From contig JAHHIJ010000025.1 in NCBI GenBank assembly GCA_019358985.1, forward strand, positions 33,061-97,060: a stretch of DNA of 64,000 nt, read 5' to 3'. Shown one piece after another: positions 27,370 to 36,047 of the stretch. Numbering within the stretch: position 1 is the stretch's first letter; each line of letters opens with the position of its first letter. The position numbers and the translations under genes are program-made. The notes under the pieces are model-generated. The model saw only the letters and a list, made by a program, of their open reading frames with translations. It did no database searches and was not told the origin of the DNA. The DNA comes from Tolypothrix brevis GSE-NOS-MK-07-07A. GTDB lineage: Bacteria > Cyanobacteriota > Cyanobacteriia > Cyanobacteriales > Nostocaceae.

Positions 27370-27579
27370 ATGATAGCCATCCCCCAACAACCGCAAAAAA
27401 TGACCATTGAGGAATATCTCGAATGGGAACCTGACCAAGACGTTCGCTATGAATATGTCAACGGCGAACTCTTTGCATTTAATTATGCGTTGCCCGATCC
27501 TAAGAGACGTAGCAGTGCTACGTTTCTACTTTTCTGGAGATATCTAATAAAAGCAACCTTTACAGACATGTTATCCTAG
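27370..27579 (+). pseudogene. Uma2-family gene, truncated by a repeat
   Basis: The first 40 residues (MIAIPQQPQKMTIEEYLEWE, YEYVNGELFAF) are the normal N-terminus of a Uma2 (DUF820) restriction-endonuclease-like protein. At about 27500 the frame runs into a GACGTAGCAGTGCTACG repeat and ends in unrelated residues. The catalytic PD-(D/E)xK core is absent. The end overlaps the 3' end of the convergent gene at 27571. Confidence 0.8.
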
Positions 27580-28254
27580 ATTTACATCTTGCTTTTTCAT
27601 TTGAATTGTCTCTGTAGCCAAAAGTTCTGTAGCTTCTTGCAAAAGTTGCTTTTGCTCTATTTGAATCGCTTCTAACCGCAGAGTAATTTCTGCAAGTCTT
27701 TGCTGTTTATCTTTGTAAATTGCAGGTGGCAAAGCTGTCAGGTTATTAACTGTTTGATGTGATGTAAGTTTTTTAAGAGCGATGTTGCTAATTTTTGTAA
27801 ATGAGAAAAAGCTAACTTTAATTAAGGCAAAAAGTAATTTAAAAGGAACTTGGAGAATTGACCAACTAGCGGTTTCAATCAAGCGCATGATCGCTTTGAT
27901 GATACTTGAAACTATGGCAATGGTGAAAAGCAGAATTATTAAGCTGATGATTGGGTGATTACTCCCCCAAGTAAGTACTTGCATGATCCGGAAAATAGCT
28001 GGATGTTGGGTAATCCAATCATTCATAGAAGATGCGATCGCGCTTTCAACTGCCCTCGATGTTGTATTCTTAATTTGGTCAGCAGTTTGCCAAGACTGTT
28101 CTAATGAGCTTTTAGCTTGTTCAACAGTAAACAAAGCTGTTTGCTGCGCTGATTTGGTTAGAGAGTCAACGCTTTGATTAACAAAATTTTTCGCTTGCCC
28201 AAAGCGAGAAAATACAGCAGATTTCAGGTAAATAAAGTACATGAAAAAACCCAA
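27571..28254 (-). CDS. Hypothetical membrane protein with repeat-derived start
   Basis: The 227-residue frame has an amphipathic N-terminal half (SVDSLTKSAQQTALFTVEQA, SLEQSWQTADQIKNTTSRA) and a membrane helix (HPIISLIILLFTIAIVSSIIKAI). A second hydrophobic stretch follows (SWSILQVPFKLLFALIKVSFF), then a coiled-coil tail (QQRLAEITLRLEAIQIEQKQL). I do not recognise the family. The first residues after the ATG at 28242 (MYFIYLKSAV) lie inside a dispersed element whose end also occurs at 41231 and 55800. The original start has therefore probably been replaced or the gene cut by that element. Confidence 0.6.
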   Translation of the reverse strand: MGFFMYFIYLKSAVFSRFGQAKNFVNQSVDSLTKSAQQTALFTVEQAKSSLEQSWQTADQIKNTTSRAVESAIASSMNDWITQHPAIFRIMQVLTWGSNHPIISLIILLFTIAIVSSIIKAIMRLIETASWSILQVPFKLLFALIKVSFFSFTKISNIALKKLTSHQTVNNLTALPPAIYKDKQQRLAEITLRLEAIQIEQKQLLQEATELLATETIQMKKQDVNLG

Positions 28255-28318
28255 AACCTTGTAAAGACGTAGCAGTGCTACGTTTCTACGTGTATTCGAT
28301 TAGAGCGATAGGCTGCTC
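28213..28318. mobile_element. TACAGCAG-ended element at the 5' end of the membrane-protein gene
   Basis: It starts TACAGCAGATTTCAGGTAAA at 28213 and ends around GGCTGCTCTA, with a GTAAAGACGTAGCA palindrome inside. Closely similar copies lie at about 41226-41337 and, shorter, at 55737-55820. Confidence 0.65.
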
Positions 28319-28526
28319 TATCTGTGTGAGCAAATTTATGTCTAGGCTCAAATTTTATATATTATATCATGGGAGCGCAAATTACAGATACGCTCTGAGA
28401 CGTTTGCGATGTTTTTATGAGTGTTAATTAAGGGGACATAGGATTATACCATTTATTCATAAAAACGGTGCATTATGAGTCAACTGCGCCAATAAGCTAC
28501 AACAGATAAAATCCTCCGACAAACCT

Positions 28527-28931
28527 GTGAAAAAAAGAGTTACTCTTACCTTTCCCAAACGCACTGTACAAATGCCAGTTACCTATAGACTGGCAAAAGA
28601 ATTCAACGTCGCTGCAAATATTATTCGCGCTCAAGTTGCCCCAAATCAAATTGGTAAACTTGTAGTTGAACTTTCAGGGGACATAGATCAGCTAGATGCG
28701 GCAATTGAGTGGATGCGATCGCAAAATATCAACGTTTCCCTTTCCTTAGGGGAAATAGTGATTGATGAAGATGCGTGTGTCCATTGTGGTTTGTGTACAG
28801 GAGTTTGTCCTACGGAAGCGCTGACGCTGAATCCGGAAACATATAAGCTGACATTTATGCGATCGCGTTGCATTGTCTGCGAACAATGTATACCCACCTG
28901 TCCTGTTCAAGCAATCTCAACCAACCTTTAA
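28527..28931 (+). CDS. NIL-domain 4Fe-4S ferredoxin
   Basis: The 134-residue protein has an N-terminal NIL domain (about residues 1-75: KKRVTLTFPKRTVQMPV, IDQLDAAIEWMRSQNINVSL). It is fused to a two-cluster ferredoxin with CVHCGLCTGVCPTEAL and CIVCEQCIPTCPVQAI. NIL domains are ligand-binding ACT-like modules known from methionine ABC ATPases. The fusion is frequent in cyanobacteria and suggests a sulfur- or amino-acid-linked electron carrier. It begins with GTG 28527; no other start fits the NIL strand. It stands alone. Confidence 0.9.
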   Translation: MKKRVTLTFPKRTVQMPVTYRLAKEFNVAANIIRAQVAPNQIGKLVVELSGDIDQLDAAIEWMRSQNINVSLSLGEIVIDEDACVHCGLCTGVCPTEALTLNPETYKLTFMRSRCIVCEQCIPTCPVQAISTNL

Positions 28932-29269
28932 AAAAAATTAGGCATTTTTTGAATATCACTCTCAAGATGCCTATTTTACCTTTGCTCCTCTCCTATTATT
29001 GTTATGTCTTTTATCATACTTTATTTGGAGACAAGTATAACGTTCATCCAGTTTTTCAGGCTAAAATACTATTTAAAAAATTTATGCTTTACTCGAAAAA
29101 TATTTGCAAACTTAATCTGAAAAAATTGGAATAATTAACATTTCTAGAAAACAAAAGTTAAAATAATTCAGATGAGATAAATTACATAAAAATATAAACG
29201 TGTAATCAGTGTTATCATACATAAACGTAATTAAGCAGTTTTTGCTATCAAGTTAATACCAATAATCTT
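28932..29269. other. AT-rich intergenic region
   Basis: Very AT-rich 338 bp between the NIL-ferredoxin and CHAD genes. One open frame (28868-29134) overlaps the ferredoxin end but encodes low-complexity residues with no protein character. I see no repeat or structured element. Confidence 0.5.
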
Positions 29270-30244
29270 ATGGAATTAGTTGCACAAGCCAAACTAAAAA
29301 CGCTAGGTGACTATGCTCACGAAGCAATGGAAAAACACTTTAAAAAAACCTTAAAGTGGGAAAAACCTGTTAAGAAAGATGAAGCTCCAGAAGCTCTGCA
29401 TCAAATGCGAGTAGGGATGCGTCGTTTACGCACAGCAGTCAGTAGATTTGGGCTAGCCTTAGATTTATCTAAGCCAGTCAGTGATAAAAATATTGGCAAA
29501 ATTGCCCGTAGTCTTGGTACATTGCGAGATTTGGATGTACTCAAAGAATCTTTAGAAAACACTTACTGTCCAAATTTACCACATAAAGAACAAAAATCTC
29601 TGCAAACAGCTTTCAATGCTTTATCTAAACAACGCCAAGATGCGTTAGAAGGGGTACAAGCAACATTTAAAGATGAGCATTATAAGTCTCTAAAACAAGG
29701 AATAAATGAGTGGTTGGAAAACCCAAGTTATCTACCTGTAGCATCTTTGCCTATGCAAGAATTGCTACCAGATTTACTTTTGCCGGAAGTGAGTAGTTTA
29801 TTTCTGGATGCGGGTTGGTTAGTAGGAACGCAAGTAGAAAAAGCAAAAGTTGTCATTCTTAAAGGTCTAAAAGCTGAGAAGATAGAGAAAGAATTGGCAA
29901 CTAATGGCAAAATACTGCATACATTGCGTAAACAAGCCAAGCGTGTGCGTTATCAGATGGAGTTATTTACTGAATTATACGCTGAATCTTACTCAGTTTA
30001 TGTAGCAGATGTTAAAAACATTCAAGACATCTTGGGTTCAATTCAAGATAGTGTAGTCTTAAATGAGTGGCTGACGGATGTCTTCGAGTCAGAACTTGAA
30101 ACTAAACTTCCCACTTTTGCGAATTTATTAGCAGAAAATCGTTATAAATTGTGGCAGCAGTGGCAACCCTTACAGGAGCGGTATTTGAAACCGGAAACTA
30201 GACACGGTTTTCATTTAACAATACTGCATCCGCTAACCGTGTGA
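29270..30244 (+). CDS. CHAD domain protein
   Basis: The 324-residue all-helical protein has the conserved histidine/arginine core of CHAD: EALHQMRVGMRRLRTAVSRF near residue 43, and LHTLRKQAKRVRYQMELF near 215. CHAD domains bind inorganic polyphosphate on a basic surface; the many Lys and Arg residues fit. There is no CYTH triphosphatase domain in the same chain or nearby, so its role is probably polyphosphate granule association. Complete and monocistronic. Confidence 0.9.
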   Translation: MELVAQAKLKTLGDYAHEAMEKHFKKTLKWEKPVKKDEAPEALHQMRVGMRRLRTAVSRFGLALDLSKPVSDKNIGKIARSLGTLRDLDVLKESLENTYCPNLPHKEQKSLQTAFNALSKQRQDALEGVQATFKDEHYKSLKQGINEWLENPSYLPVASLPMQELLPDLLLPEVSSLFLDAGWLVGTQVEKAKVVILKGLKAEKIEKELATNGKILHTLRKQAKRVRYQMELFTELYAESYSVYVADVKNIQDILGSIQDSVVLNEWLTDVFESELETKLPTFANLLAENRYKLWQQWQPLQERYLKPETRHGFHLTILHPLTV

Positions 30245-30263
30245 TCGGGCTAATAGCAACTAG

Positions 30264-30358
30264 ACATCTGGTAGAAAAGACGTAGAGACGTAGCACTGCT
30301 ACGTCTAATCAAGGGTTTCGGGCAACGCATAATTAATTTCTACTCCTATGTCTACTAG
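30264..30358. repeat. Main-family composite element with CTACTCCTATGTCTA end
   Basis: It contains GTAGAGACGTAGCACTGCTA, then the family flank (CAAGGGTTTCGGGCAACGCA, TAATTAATTTC) and the outer end TACTCCTATGTCTA. It follows the CHAD gene and precedes the 24-bp array. Confidence 0.75.
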
Positions 30359-30426
30359 CTCTGTTTTGTTTCTAGAGAAAACTAGAATTTATACCATTTC
30401 ACGAATCTTGGGATACATATAAATCC

Positions 30427-30553
30427 TGTAAAGACGTAGCATTTAAATTTTGTAAAGACGTAGCATTTAAATTTTGTAAAGACGTAGCACTTAAATTTTG
30501 TAAAGACGTAGCATTTAAATTTTGTAAAGACGTAGCACTGCTACGTCTCTACA
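30427..30553. repeat. Five-copy 24-bp tandem array ending in a hairpin
   Basis: TGTAAAGACGTAGCATTTAA units start at 30427, 30451, 30475, 30499 and 30523 with exact 24-bp spacing; one or two bases vary (CATTT or CACTT). Only the last unit runs into its right arm TGCTACGTCTCTACA. The structure is five left halves and one right half of the palindrome, between the CHAD and Usp genes. Confidence 0.9.
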
Positions 30554-30581
30554 AAGTAGTCAAAGGGACACCTTTTTCTTA

Positions 30582-31118
30582 TCAAGCTGAGATGCTTTCT
30601 GTTTGTTGTACAACTTCAGTTTTTTTCGTAACTACTGGAAGATAGACAATATGGACTGAACAGGATGCATGGTGAAGAACGTAGTTGCTGACGCTGCCTA
30701 GAAATAGTTCTTTTAAACCAGAGTGACCCCGGCGCCCCATAATAATTAAGTCAGCACCCCAATTATGGCTTACATCACAAATGCAGCGACCAGGACTGCC
30801 AGGATTTTGGGTAAATTCAGTACTGACACCTGCTATGTCTGCTTGGGCACGAAAAGATTGTAACATCTCAAGACTTTCGCGTTTAAAAGCGTCCCATTGT
30901 TCTTGGTAAACTTCCAAGGTTTGAGCACGCACTCCTGAATAGTAGTCAAAACCAGAGTATGCAACAGGCACATAGGGACTGCCTTCTTCTTCCGGAGAAA
31001 GGACGTGTAGCAGCATTAAGCTAGCTTGTGTAACCTTCGCTAAAGCTAACGCTTGTTCAAAAACCAGCTTGCTGAATTCAGAGCGATCTAGTGCAACGAG
31101 AATTTTGTTAATAAACAT
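30582..31118 (-). CDS. Universal stress protein, single domain
   Basis: The 178-residue UspA-family protein starts KILVALDRSEFSKLVFEQAL and ends with the ATP-binding type motif IIMGRRGHSGLKELFLGSVSNYVLHHASCSVHIV. The G-x2-G-x9-G(S/T) nucleotide-binding loop is recognisable, so it is probably of the ATP-binding class. A long insertion after the first strand (SPEEEGSPYVPVAYSGFDYY) is typical of cyanobacterial members. Monocistronic; the role is stress adaptation, details unknown. Confidence 0.9.
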   Translation of the reverse strand: MFINKILVALDRSEFSKLVFEQALALAKVTQASLMLLHVLSPEEEGSPYVPVAYSGFDYYSGVRAQTLEVYQEQWDAFKRESLEMLQSFRAQADIAGVSTEFTQNPGSPGRCICDVSHNWGADLIIMGRRGHSGLKELFLGSVSNYVLHHASCSVHIVYLPVVTKKTEVVQQTESISA

Positions 31119-31524
31119 ATAGACCTCGTTTTTTTAGGAATAATTATCATTTATGAGAGGAGATAGGCGATCGCGATCTCCCATGTCTTTCGTCCTACAC
31201 TTATGTTATAGACAAACAATTTGAGGATCTTGTGAGGAAAGGGGGATGGGGGGACAAGGGGGACAAGGGTAAAAAAATATTCCCTTTTGGATTTAAATAA
31301 CTCTTTATTTCCATCCCTTTAACCCTCTTAAAAATGCCCAATGCCCAGAAATTTAATTGCGATCGCCTCCATCTACCCCTACAATTCAAGTAACTATTGG
31401 TAGCGTCGAAGTTCGTTCTTTGTAATTCTACTTCTACCCGTCAATGCTACGCCCTCTGTTCAATTCGATACTCACCATCTGTTTGTTTACAACATTATTT
31501 TAAACAACGCCAAGGAGGCAAGTC
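31119..31524. other. Intergenic region with GGGGGACAAGGG tract
   Basis: About 400 bases without a supported gene. A GGGGGACAAGGG simple-sequence tract lies at 31246-31269. The strong ribosome binding site AAGGAGG (31512-31518) fixes the ATG at 31525 of the next gene. Confidence 0.5.
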
Positions 31525-32124
31525 ATGAGTAACTCTCTGGCGATCGCAGCTGTTACGACAACGTTACGTAATCTGATTTTTCAAGGTGTTGCCCAAGAAT
31601 TGGGTGATGGAATTGTGACAACGCAACCACCAGATAAGGCACGCTATCATCACGATAAAAATCAAATTAATCTCTTTCTCTATCATATTTTACCGAATGC
31701 CTCTTGGCGGACTATGGACTTACCAAATCGTGTCAAACCTGGGGAAATCGGTCAACCGCCGCTAGCTCTCAATCTTTACTATATAATTACTTTTTACGGC
31801 AAAGATAATGATGATATCTTGGCTCATCGTCTGATGGGGAAAGCGATGCATATTTTAAATGATTATGCAGTGCTAAACCCAGATGATATCAAGATTAGCT
31901 TAGGCGAAAGCGATTTACACAATCAAGTAGAACGAGTTCGGATTACGCTTCAATCTATGTCCCTGGAAGATGTTTCTAAGTTGTGGAAAATTTTTCAAAC
32001 TCAATATCGCATTTCCGCAGCTTATGAAGTTTCAGTAGTAATAATTGAAAGTAGCCGTTTTGTCAAGACACAAAATTCAGTTTTAACTCATGGTGGGGAC
32101 AGCGTATTTATTGAAGCAAACTGA
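31525..32124 (+). CDS. DUF4255 (Pvc16-like) protein, orphan
   Basis: The 199-residue protein matches DUF4255: MSNSLAIAAVTTTLRNLIFQ at the start, the conserved NQINLFLYHILPNASWRTMD, and PPLALNLYYIITFYG followed by AHRLMGKAMHIL. In extracellular contractile injection systems (Pvc16-type) this protein terminates or caps the tube. No sheath, tube, baseplate, AAA ATPase or effector gene is present on either side. It is a complete gene with a very strong ribosome binding site, but it lacks its usual cluster. Confidence 0.85.
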   Translation: MSNSLAIAAVTTTLRNLIFQGVAQELGDGIVTTQPPDKARYHHDKNQINLFLYHILPNASWRTMDLPNRVKPGEIGQPPLALNLYYIITFYGKDNDDILAHRLMGKAMHILNDYAVLNPDDIKISLGESDLHNQVERVRITLQSMSLEDVSKLWKIFQTQYRISAAYEVSVVIIESSRFVKTQNSVLTHGGDSVFIEAN

Positions 32125-32137
32125 ACAAGGAAATTAG

Positions 32138-32240
32138 CCGATTTGTGGAAATGGCTCGAACCAGAGGAGCGAGTCCAGCACTCAAAGCGTTTCGCAAATA
32201 TGTAAGAGAACAGATTAAATATCTCCGAAAAATAATGTAG
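32138..32240 (+). pseudogene. Possible C-terminal fragment of a transposase
   Basis: A short frame after the DUF4255 stop reads RFVEMARTRGASPALKAF followed by RKYVREQIKYLRKIM and a stop. The basic, helical tail recalls the ends of some cyanobacterial transposases, but I cannot name the family. It leads straight into the repeat block at 32218. Confidence 0.25.
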
Positions 32241-32403
32241 AGACGCGATACCCTTGCGTCTCTACAAGGGTTATGGATAACGTATATTTAATTTCGGTCG
32301 ATGTTTATTAGATATCTCCGAAAAATAATGTAGAGACGTAGCAGTGCTACGTCTCTACAAGGGTTATGGATAACGTATATTTAATTTCGGTCGATGTTTA
32401 TTG
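32218..32403. repeat. 93-bp tandem duplication of a GTAGAGACG element
   Basis: ATCTCCGAAAAATAATGTAG begins at 32221 and 32314, 93 bp apart, and each copy runs through GGGTTATGGATAACGTATAT to TCGGTCGATGTTTATT. The hairpin tip differs: GCGATACCCTTGCG in copy one, GTAGCAGTGCTAC in copy two. Copy one has a poorer central palindrome. Confidence 0.85.
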
Positions 32404-32520
32404 AATAACTGCCAGACTCTTGAGCTTTCTTTTAGTGCGATCGCGCGTTGATAAAAGCTCAAAACCTAGTACTATATACATCAGTACTTTCTCATCCCCC
32501 ACGTCTGCAAAAATAGCTTT

Positions 32521-33696
32521 ATGTCAGAGCTCACTCCACCTACAATCAAGCCAAACGTTCCTCATTTTTCCTCTGGACCTTGCGCTAAACGACCAGGTTG
32601 GTCTGTTTCCCAACTTGAAAAAGCCTGTGTAGGTCGCTCTCATCGCTCTGAAGCTGGTAAAGCCAAATTAGCAGAGGTGATTGAGCGTTCTAAAAAAATC
32701 CTCGGTGTTCCCGCAGATTATCGCTTGGGTATCGTTCCCGCTTCCGATACAGGCGCTGTGGAAATGGCGTTATGGTCACTGTTAGGAAAACTTCCTGTAG
32801 ATATTTTAGCATGGGAAAGCTTCGGGCAGGAATGGGTTAAAGATGTTTTGGATGAGTTGAAATTGCCAGAAACTCGTCATTTGAAAGCAGATTATGGTAG
32901 TTTACCAGACTTAAACGAAGTTGACTTTCAAAAAGATATTGTGTTTTTGTGGAATGGGACTACCTCTGGTGTTAGGGTAGAAAATGGTGATTGGATTAAA
33001 AGCGATCGCTCAGGATTGACAATTTGTGATGCGACTTCTGCGGTTTTCGCAATGGAAGTACCTTGGGAAAAGCTCGATGTCGTCACCTACTCCTGGCAAA
33101 AAGTATTGGGAGGAGAAGCTCAACATGGAGTAATTGTCCTTTCTCCCCGTGCAGTGGAACGTTTAGAAAGTTATAATCCTGAACGCGCAATACCAAAGTT
33201 ATTTCGCCTGACACAAAAAGGTAAACTGATTGAAGGCATTTTCAAAGGTGAAACCATCAACACACCATCAATGTTGTGTGTCGAAGATGCCCTGGATGGT
33301 TTAAAATGGGCTGAGAGTATTGGTGGACTTCCCGGTTTAATTAGTCGCAGTGAAGCAAATTTGCAAGCGATCGCTAAATGGATTGAACAAAGTTCTTGGG
33401 CAGCTTTTTTAGCAGAAAAGGTAGAAAATCGCTCTTGTACCTCAATTTGTCTGAAGATAGTTGATTCCTGGTTTACTGGCTTAACTCCAGAAGAACAAGC
33501 AAAATGCGCGAAGAAATTAGCGAAACTTTTAGAAAAGCAAGAAGTAGCTTTTGATATCGCTTCCTATCGCTCCGCACCTCCCGGATTGCGAATTTGGGGT
33601 GGTGCCACAGTGGAAACCGCAGACATTGAAGCATTGCTTCCCTGGTTAGATTGGGGATACGCTACCGTCAAAGCCGAACTTGAGAAAGCAGTTTAA
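32521..33696 (+). CDS. serC: Phosphoserine aminotransferase (Methanosarcina/alphaproteobacterial type)
   Basis: The 391-residue class V PLP aminotransferase begins [20 protein letters not shown] and contains [21 protein letters not shown] and [17 protein letters not shown]. The PLP-binding Lys follows in [15 protein letters not shown]. It converts phosphohydroxypyruvate and glutamate to phosphoserine in serine biosynthesis. It belongs to the group whose motifs ([10 protein letters not shown]) differ from the E. coli SerC. Complete; start ATG 32521. A four-copy 86-bp repeat array follows. Confidence 0.88.
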   Translation: MSELTPPTIKPNVPHFSSGPCAKRPGWSVSQLEKACVGRSHRSEAGKAKLAEVIERSKKILGVPADYRLGIVPASDTGAVEMALWSLLGKLPVDILAWESFGQEWVKDVLDELKLPETRHLKADYGSLPDLNEVDFQKDIVFLWNGTTSGVRVENGDWIKSDRSGLTICDATSAVFAMEVPWEKLDVVTYSWQKVLGGEAQHGVIVLSPRAVERLESYNPERAIPKLFRLTQKGKLIEGIFKGETINTPSMLCVEDALDGLKWAESIGGLPGLISRSEANLQAIAKWIEQSSWAAFLAEKVENRSCTSICLKIVDSWFTGLTPEEQAKCAKKLAKLLEKQEVAFDIASYRSAPPGLRIWGGATVETADIEALLPWLDWGYATVKAELEKAV

Positions 33697-33721
33697 GCAT
33701 CATGTCTGATAGATTACATAT

Positions 33722-34060
33722 GCTGTAGAGACGTAGCAGTGCTACGTCTCTACAAGGGTTTTGGGCAATGCGTAATTAATTTTTACTCCTATGTCCATTA
33801 GATATCTCCAGAAAAGACGTAGCAGTGCTACGTCTCTACAAGGGTTTTGGGCAATGCGTAATTAATTTTTACTCCTATGTCCATTAGATATCTCCAGAAA
33901 AGACGTAGCAGTGCTACGTCTCTACAAGGGTTTTGGGTAATGCGTAATTAATTTTTACTCCTATGTCCATTAGATATCTCCAGAAAAGACGTAGCAGTGC
34001 TACGTCTCTACAAGGGTTTTGGGTAATGCGTAATTAATTTTTACTCCTATGTCCATTGCC
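33722..34060. repeat. Four-copy 86-bp tandem array
   Basis: The unit ACGTAGCAGTGCTACGTCTC ... CTCCTATGTCCATTAGATAT ... CCAGAAAAG repeats with its ACGTAGCAG at 33731, 33817, 33903 and 33989, exactly 86 bp apart. Units one and two read GGGCAATGCG, units three and four GGGTAATGCG. The near-identity suggests recent amplification. It lies between the serC and metal-ATPase 3' ends. Confidence 0.92.
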
Positions 34061-34067
34061 TCAATCC

Positions 34068-36047
34068 CTATTTCAACAATCTTAAACCACTCAGAGTAAC
34101 CAACACAGTAGAGCCTTCATGCCCAATTACACCGATTGGTAAGTTAACATTACCGAGAAAATTACCCACCAAAAGCAGAATAATGAACGATAAAGCAACT
34201 GTTATATTCTGCTTAATTATGCCATGCGATCGCCTCCCCAAAGCGATCGCCACTACAAGTTTCTCCAGTCGATCTGTCATCAATACAACATCTGCGGTTT
34301 CTAATGCTACATCACTCCCAGCCACACCCATAGCAATACCTACAGATGCCTGAGCTAATGCTGGTGCATCATTAATCCCATCACCCACCATTGCCACTGT
34401 TTTATACTGCTTTTGCAAACGTCGGATTACATCCAATTTATCCTCCGGCAAAAGTTCTGCATATACTTGATTTATACCCACAGCTTGCGCCACACTATCA
34501 GCCGTGCGCTGATTATCGCCAGTTAACATGACGATTTGTTCAACTCCCAAAGCCTTTAAGCGAGCGATGGTTGCAGCAGCTTCTGCTCTCACTTCGTCAG
34601 CGATCGCTATTAATCCTATCACGTCAAATGGTACAGTACAGACGCGATTAATCGCGTCTGTATTAAATTTTGAATTCCCCATCCCCCCCTCTCCCACTCC
34701 TCCCTGCGCTACCCAAACGACTGTTTTACCTTGTTCCTCCAAGACTGAAGCAGATTTTTGCAACTCTTGGGGTAAATTTGTGACATGCTTCTGCACAAAA
34801 GCAGCATTCCCCACAATTACCATTTGGTCTTGGTTGATACCGATAATTCCTTGTCCGGGGATAGCTTGCACTTCAACCGCATTCACCCAATTTAACTCAG
34901 CAGCGGCTTTCACAATCGCTTTTCCGATCGCATGTTCGGAAACTGATTCTACGGTTGCGGCAACTTTCAATACATCAGCTTGCGAATAATTACTAGCAGG
35001 AATAATTTGAAATACTTGGACAACTCCTGTAGTTAGAGTACCAGTTTTATCGAAAGCGATCGCTCTCACTTTCCCCATCATTTCTAATTGACTACCATTT
35101 TTAAATAAAATCCCCTGTTTTGCACCATTGGCAATTCCCGACAACAGCGTCGGCATTATTGCTGCCATCAATGCACAAGGAGAAGCTACCACCAAAAAAG
35201 TCAGCGCTCGATAAATCGTTGTTTCCCAATCCCAACCCAAAAGAAACGGGGGTAAAGTTGCTAGCAATATCCCAGCAATCACAATGAAGCGTGCATAACC
35301 TCGTTCAAACTTCTCAATAAACTGTTGGGAAGGTGGTTCCTCTGTTTGCGCTTGCTCTACTAATTTAATCACACGTTGAATCAAACTGCTTTCCGGTGGT
35401 TGATGCACTTTCAACTTCAGCGCACCATAACCATTAAGCGTACCTGCAAATACTTCCTCACCCACCGTTTTTTCTACAGGTAAAGATTCCCCCGTAATCG
35501 CAGCTTGATTAATGGTGCTGTAACCTGATAAAATCACCGCATCGGTAGGAATTAACTCTCCCGGTTTGACGACAATTTCATCCCCTACCTTTAATTGCGA
35601 AATCGAAATTTCCTCTTCCCTTCCCTGACGTAAAACCATTGCGATATCTGGTGTCAGGCTCATCAAACTGCGGATACTCCGCTCAGTGCGTCGCATTGCG
35701 TAACCTTCGAGTGACCCACTTATGGCAAAGATGAGAATCAAAATTGCCCCATCGATAATTAGGTGGTATTCCCCTTGCCATAAACCTAAACTAGCAGCAC
35801 CCACAGCCGCCACTATCATAAGTAAATCTACATCGAGTTCTTTTTCTTTAAAAAGGGTAGTTAATCCCTCCCGCGCACTTTCGTAGCCACCAATCACATA
35901 AGCTGCGGGGAGTAGCAGCAATGCCAATCCTAAAAAATTGAGATGTAAAGCGATCGCTCCTAAAAGTAATAATAGACCACAAGCGATCGCGGCTACCGTA
36001 TCTGAATGTTCTTTCGTAAATTGAGTTAAGCGTTCTGGGTAGAGCAT
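34068..36047 (-). CDS. P1B-4-type heavy-metal P-type ATPase (Co/Zn/Fe class)
   Basis: The 659-residue membrane pump has an actuator TGES motif (AAITGESLPVEK), the phosphorylation site AFDKTGTLTTG and the hinge MVGDGINDAPAL. The transport-site motif is Ser-Pro-Cys (VVASPCALMAA) and the last helix has HEGSTVLV. SPC plus HEGS/T are hallmarks of P1B-4 pumps such as the cobalt exporter CoaT. There is no N-terminal metal-binding domain. Between VWVAQ and FDVIGLIAIADEV, a 20-25 residue segment (GVGEGGMGNSKF...) is encoded by repeat DNA at 34628-34710 and appears inserted in frame. Confidence 0.88.
   Translation of the reverse strand: MLYPERLTQFTKEHSDTVAAIACGLLLLLGAIALHLNFLGLALLLLPAAYVIGGYESAREGLTTLFKEKELDVDLLMIVAAVGAASLGLWQGEYHLIIDGAILILIFAISGSLEGYAMRRTERSIRSLMSLTPDIAMVLRQGREEEISISQLKVGDEIVVKPGELIPTDAVILSGYSTINQAAITGESLPVEKTVGEEVFAGTLNGYGALKLKVHQPPESSLIQRVIKLVEQAQTEEPPSQQFIEKFERGYARFIVIAGILLATLPPFLLGWDWETTIYRALTFLVVASPCALMAAIMPTLLSGIANGAKQGILFKNGSQLEMMGKVRAIAFDKTGTLTTGVVQVFQIIPASNYSQADVLKVAATVESVSEHAIGKAIVKAAAELNWVNAVEVQAIPGQGIIGINQDQMVIVGNAAFVQKHVTNLPQELQKSASVLEEQGKTVVWVAQGGVGEGGMGNSKFNTDAINRVCTVPFDVIGLIAIADEVRAEAAATIARLKALGVEQIVMLTGDNQRTADSVAQAVGINQVYAELLPEDKLDVIRRLQKQYKTVAMVGDGINDAPALAQASVGIAMGVAGSDVALETADVVLMTDRLEKLVVAIALGRRSHGIIKQNITVALSFIILLLVGNFLGNVNLPIGVIGHEGSTVLVTLSGLRLLK
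34628..34710. repeat. Repeat insertion inside the metal-ATPase gene
   Basis: It contains a perfect 26-bp palindrome at 34637-34662 (TACAGACGCGATT and its mirror), then a CCCCATCCCCCCCTCTCCC tract. The palindrome is a variant of the main hairpin family (core CGCGATTAATCGCG). It sits within the ATP-binding/phosphorylation part of the gene without breaking the frame. Confidence 0.75.

Noticed and set aside
28868..29134. 88-residue ORF overlapping the NIL-ferredoxin 3' end
   Set aside because: Residues are low-complexity products of AT-rich DNA and the overlap with a good gene is long.
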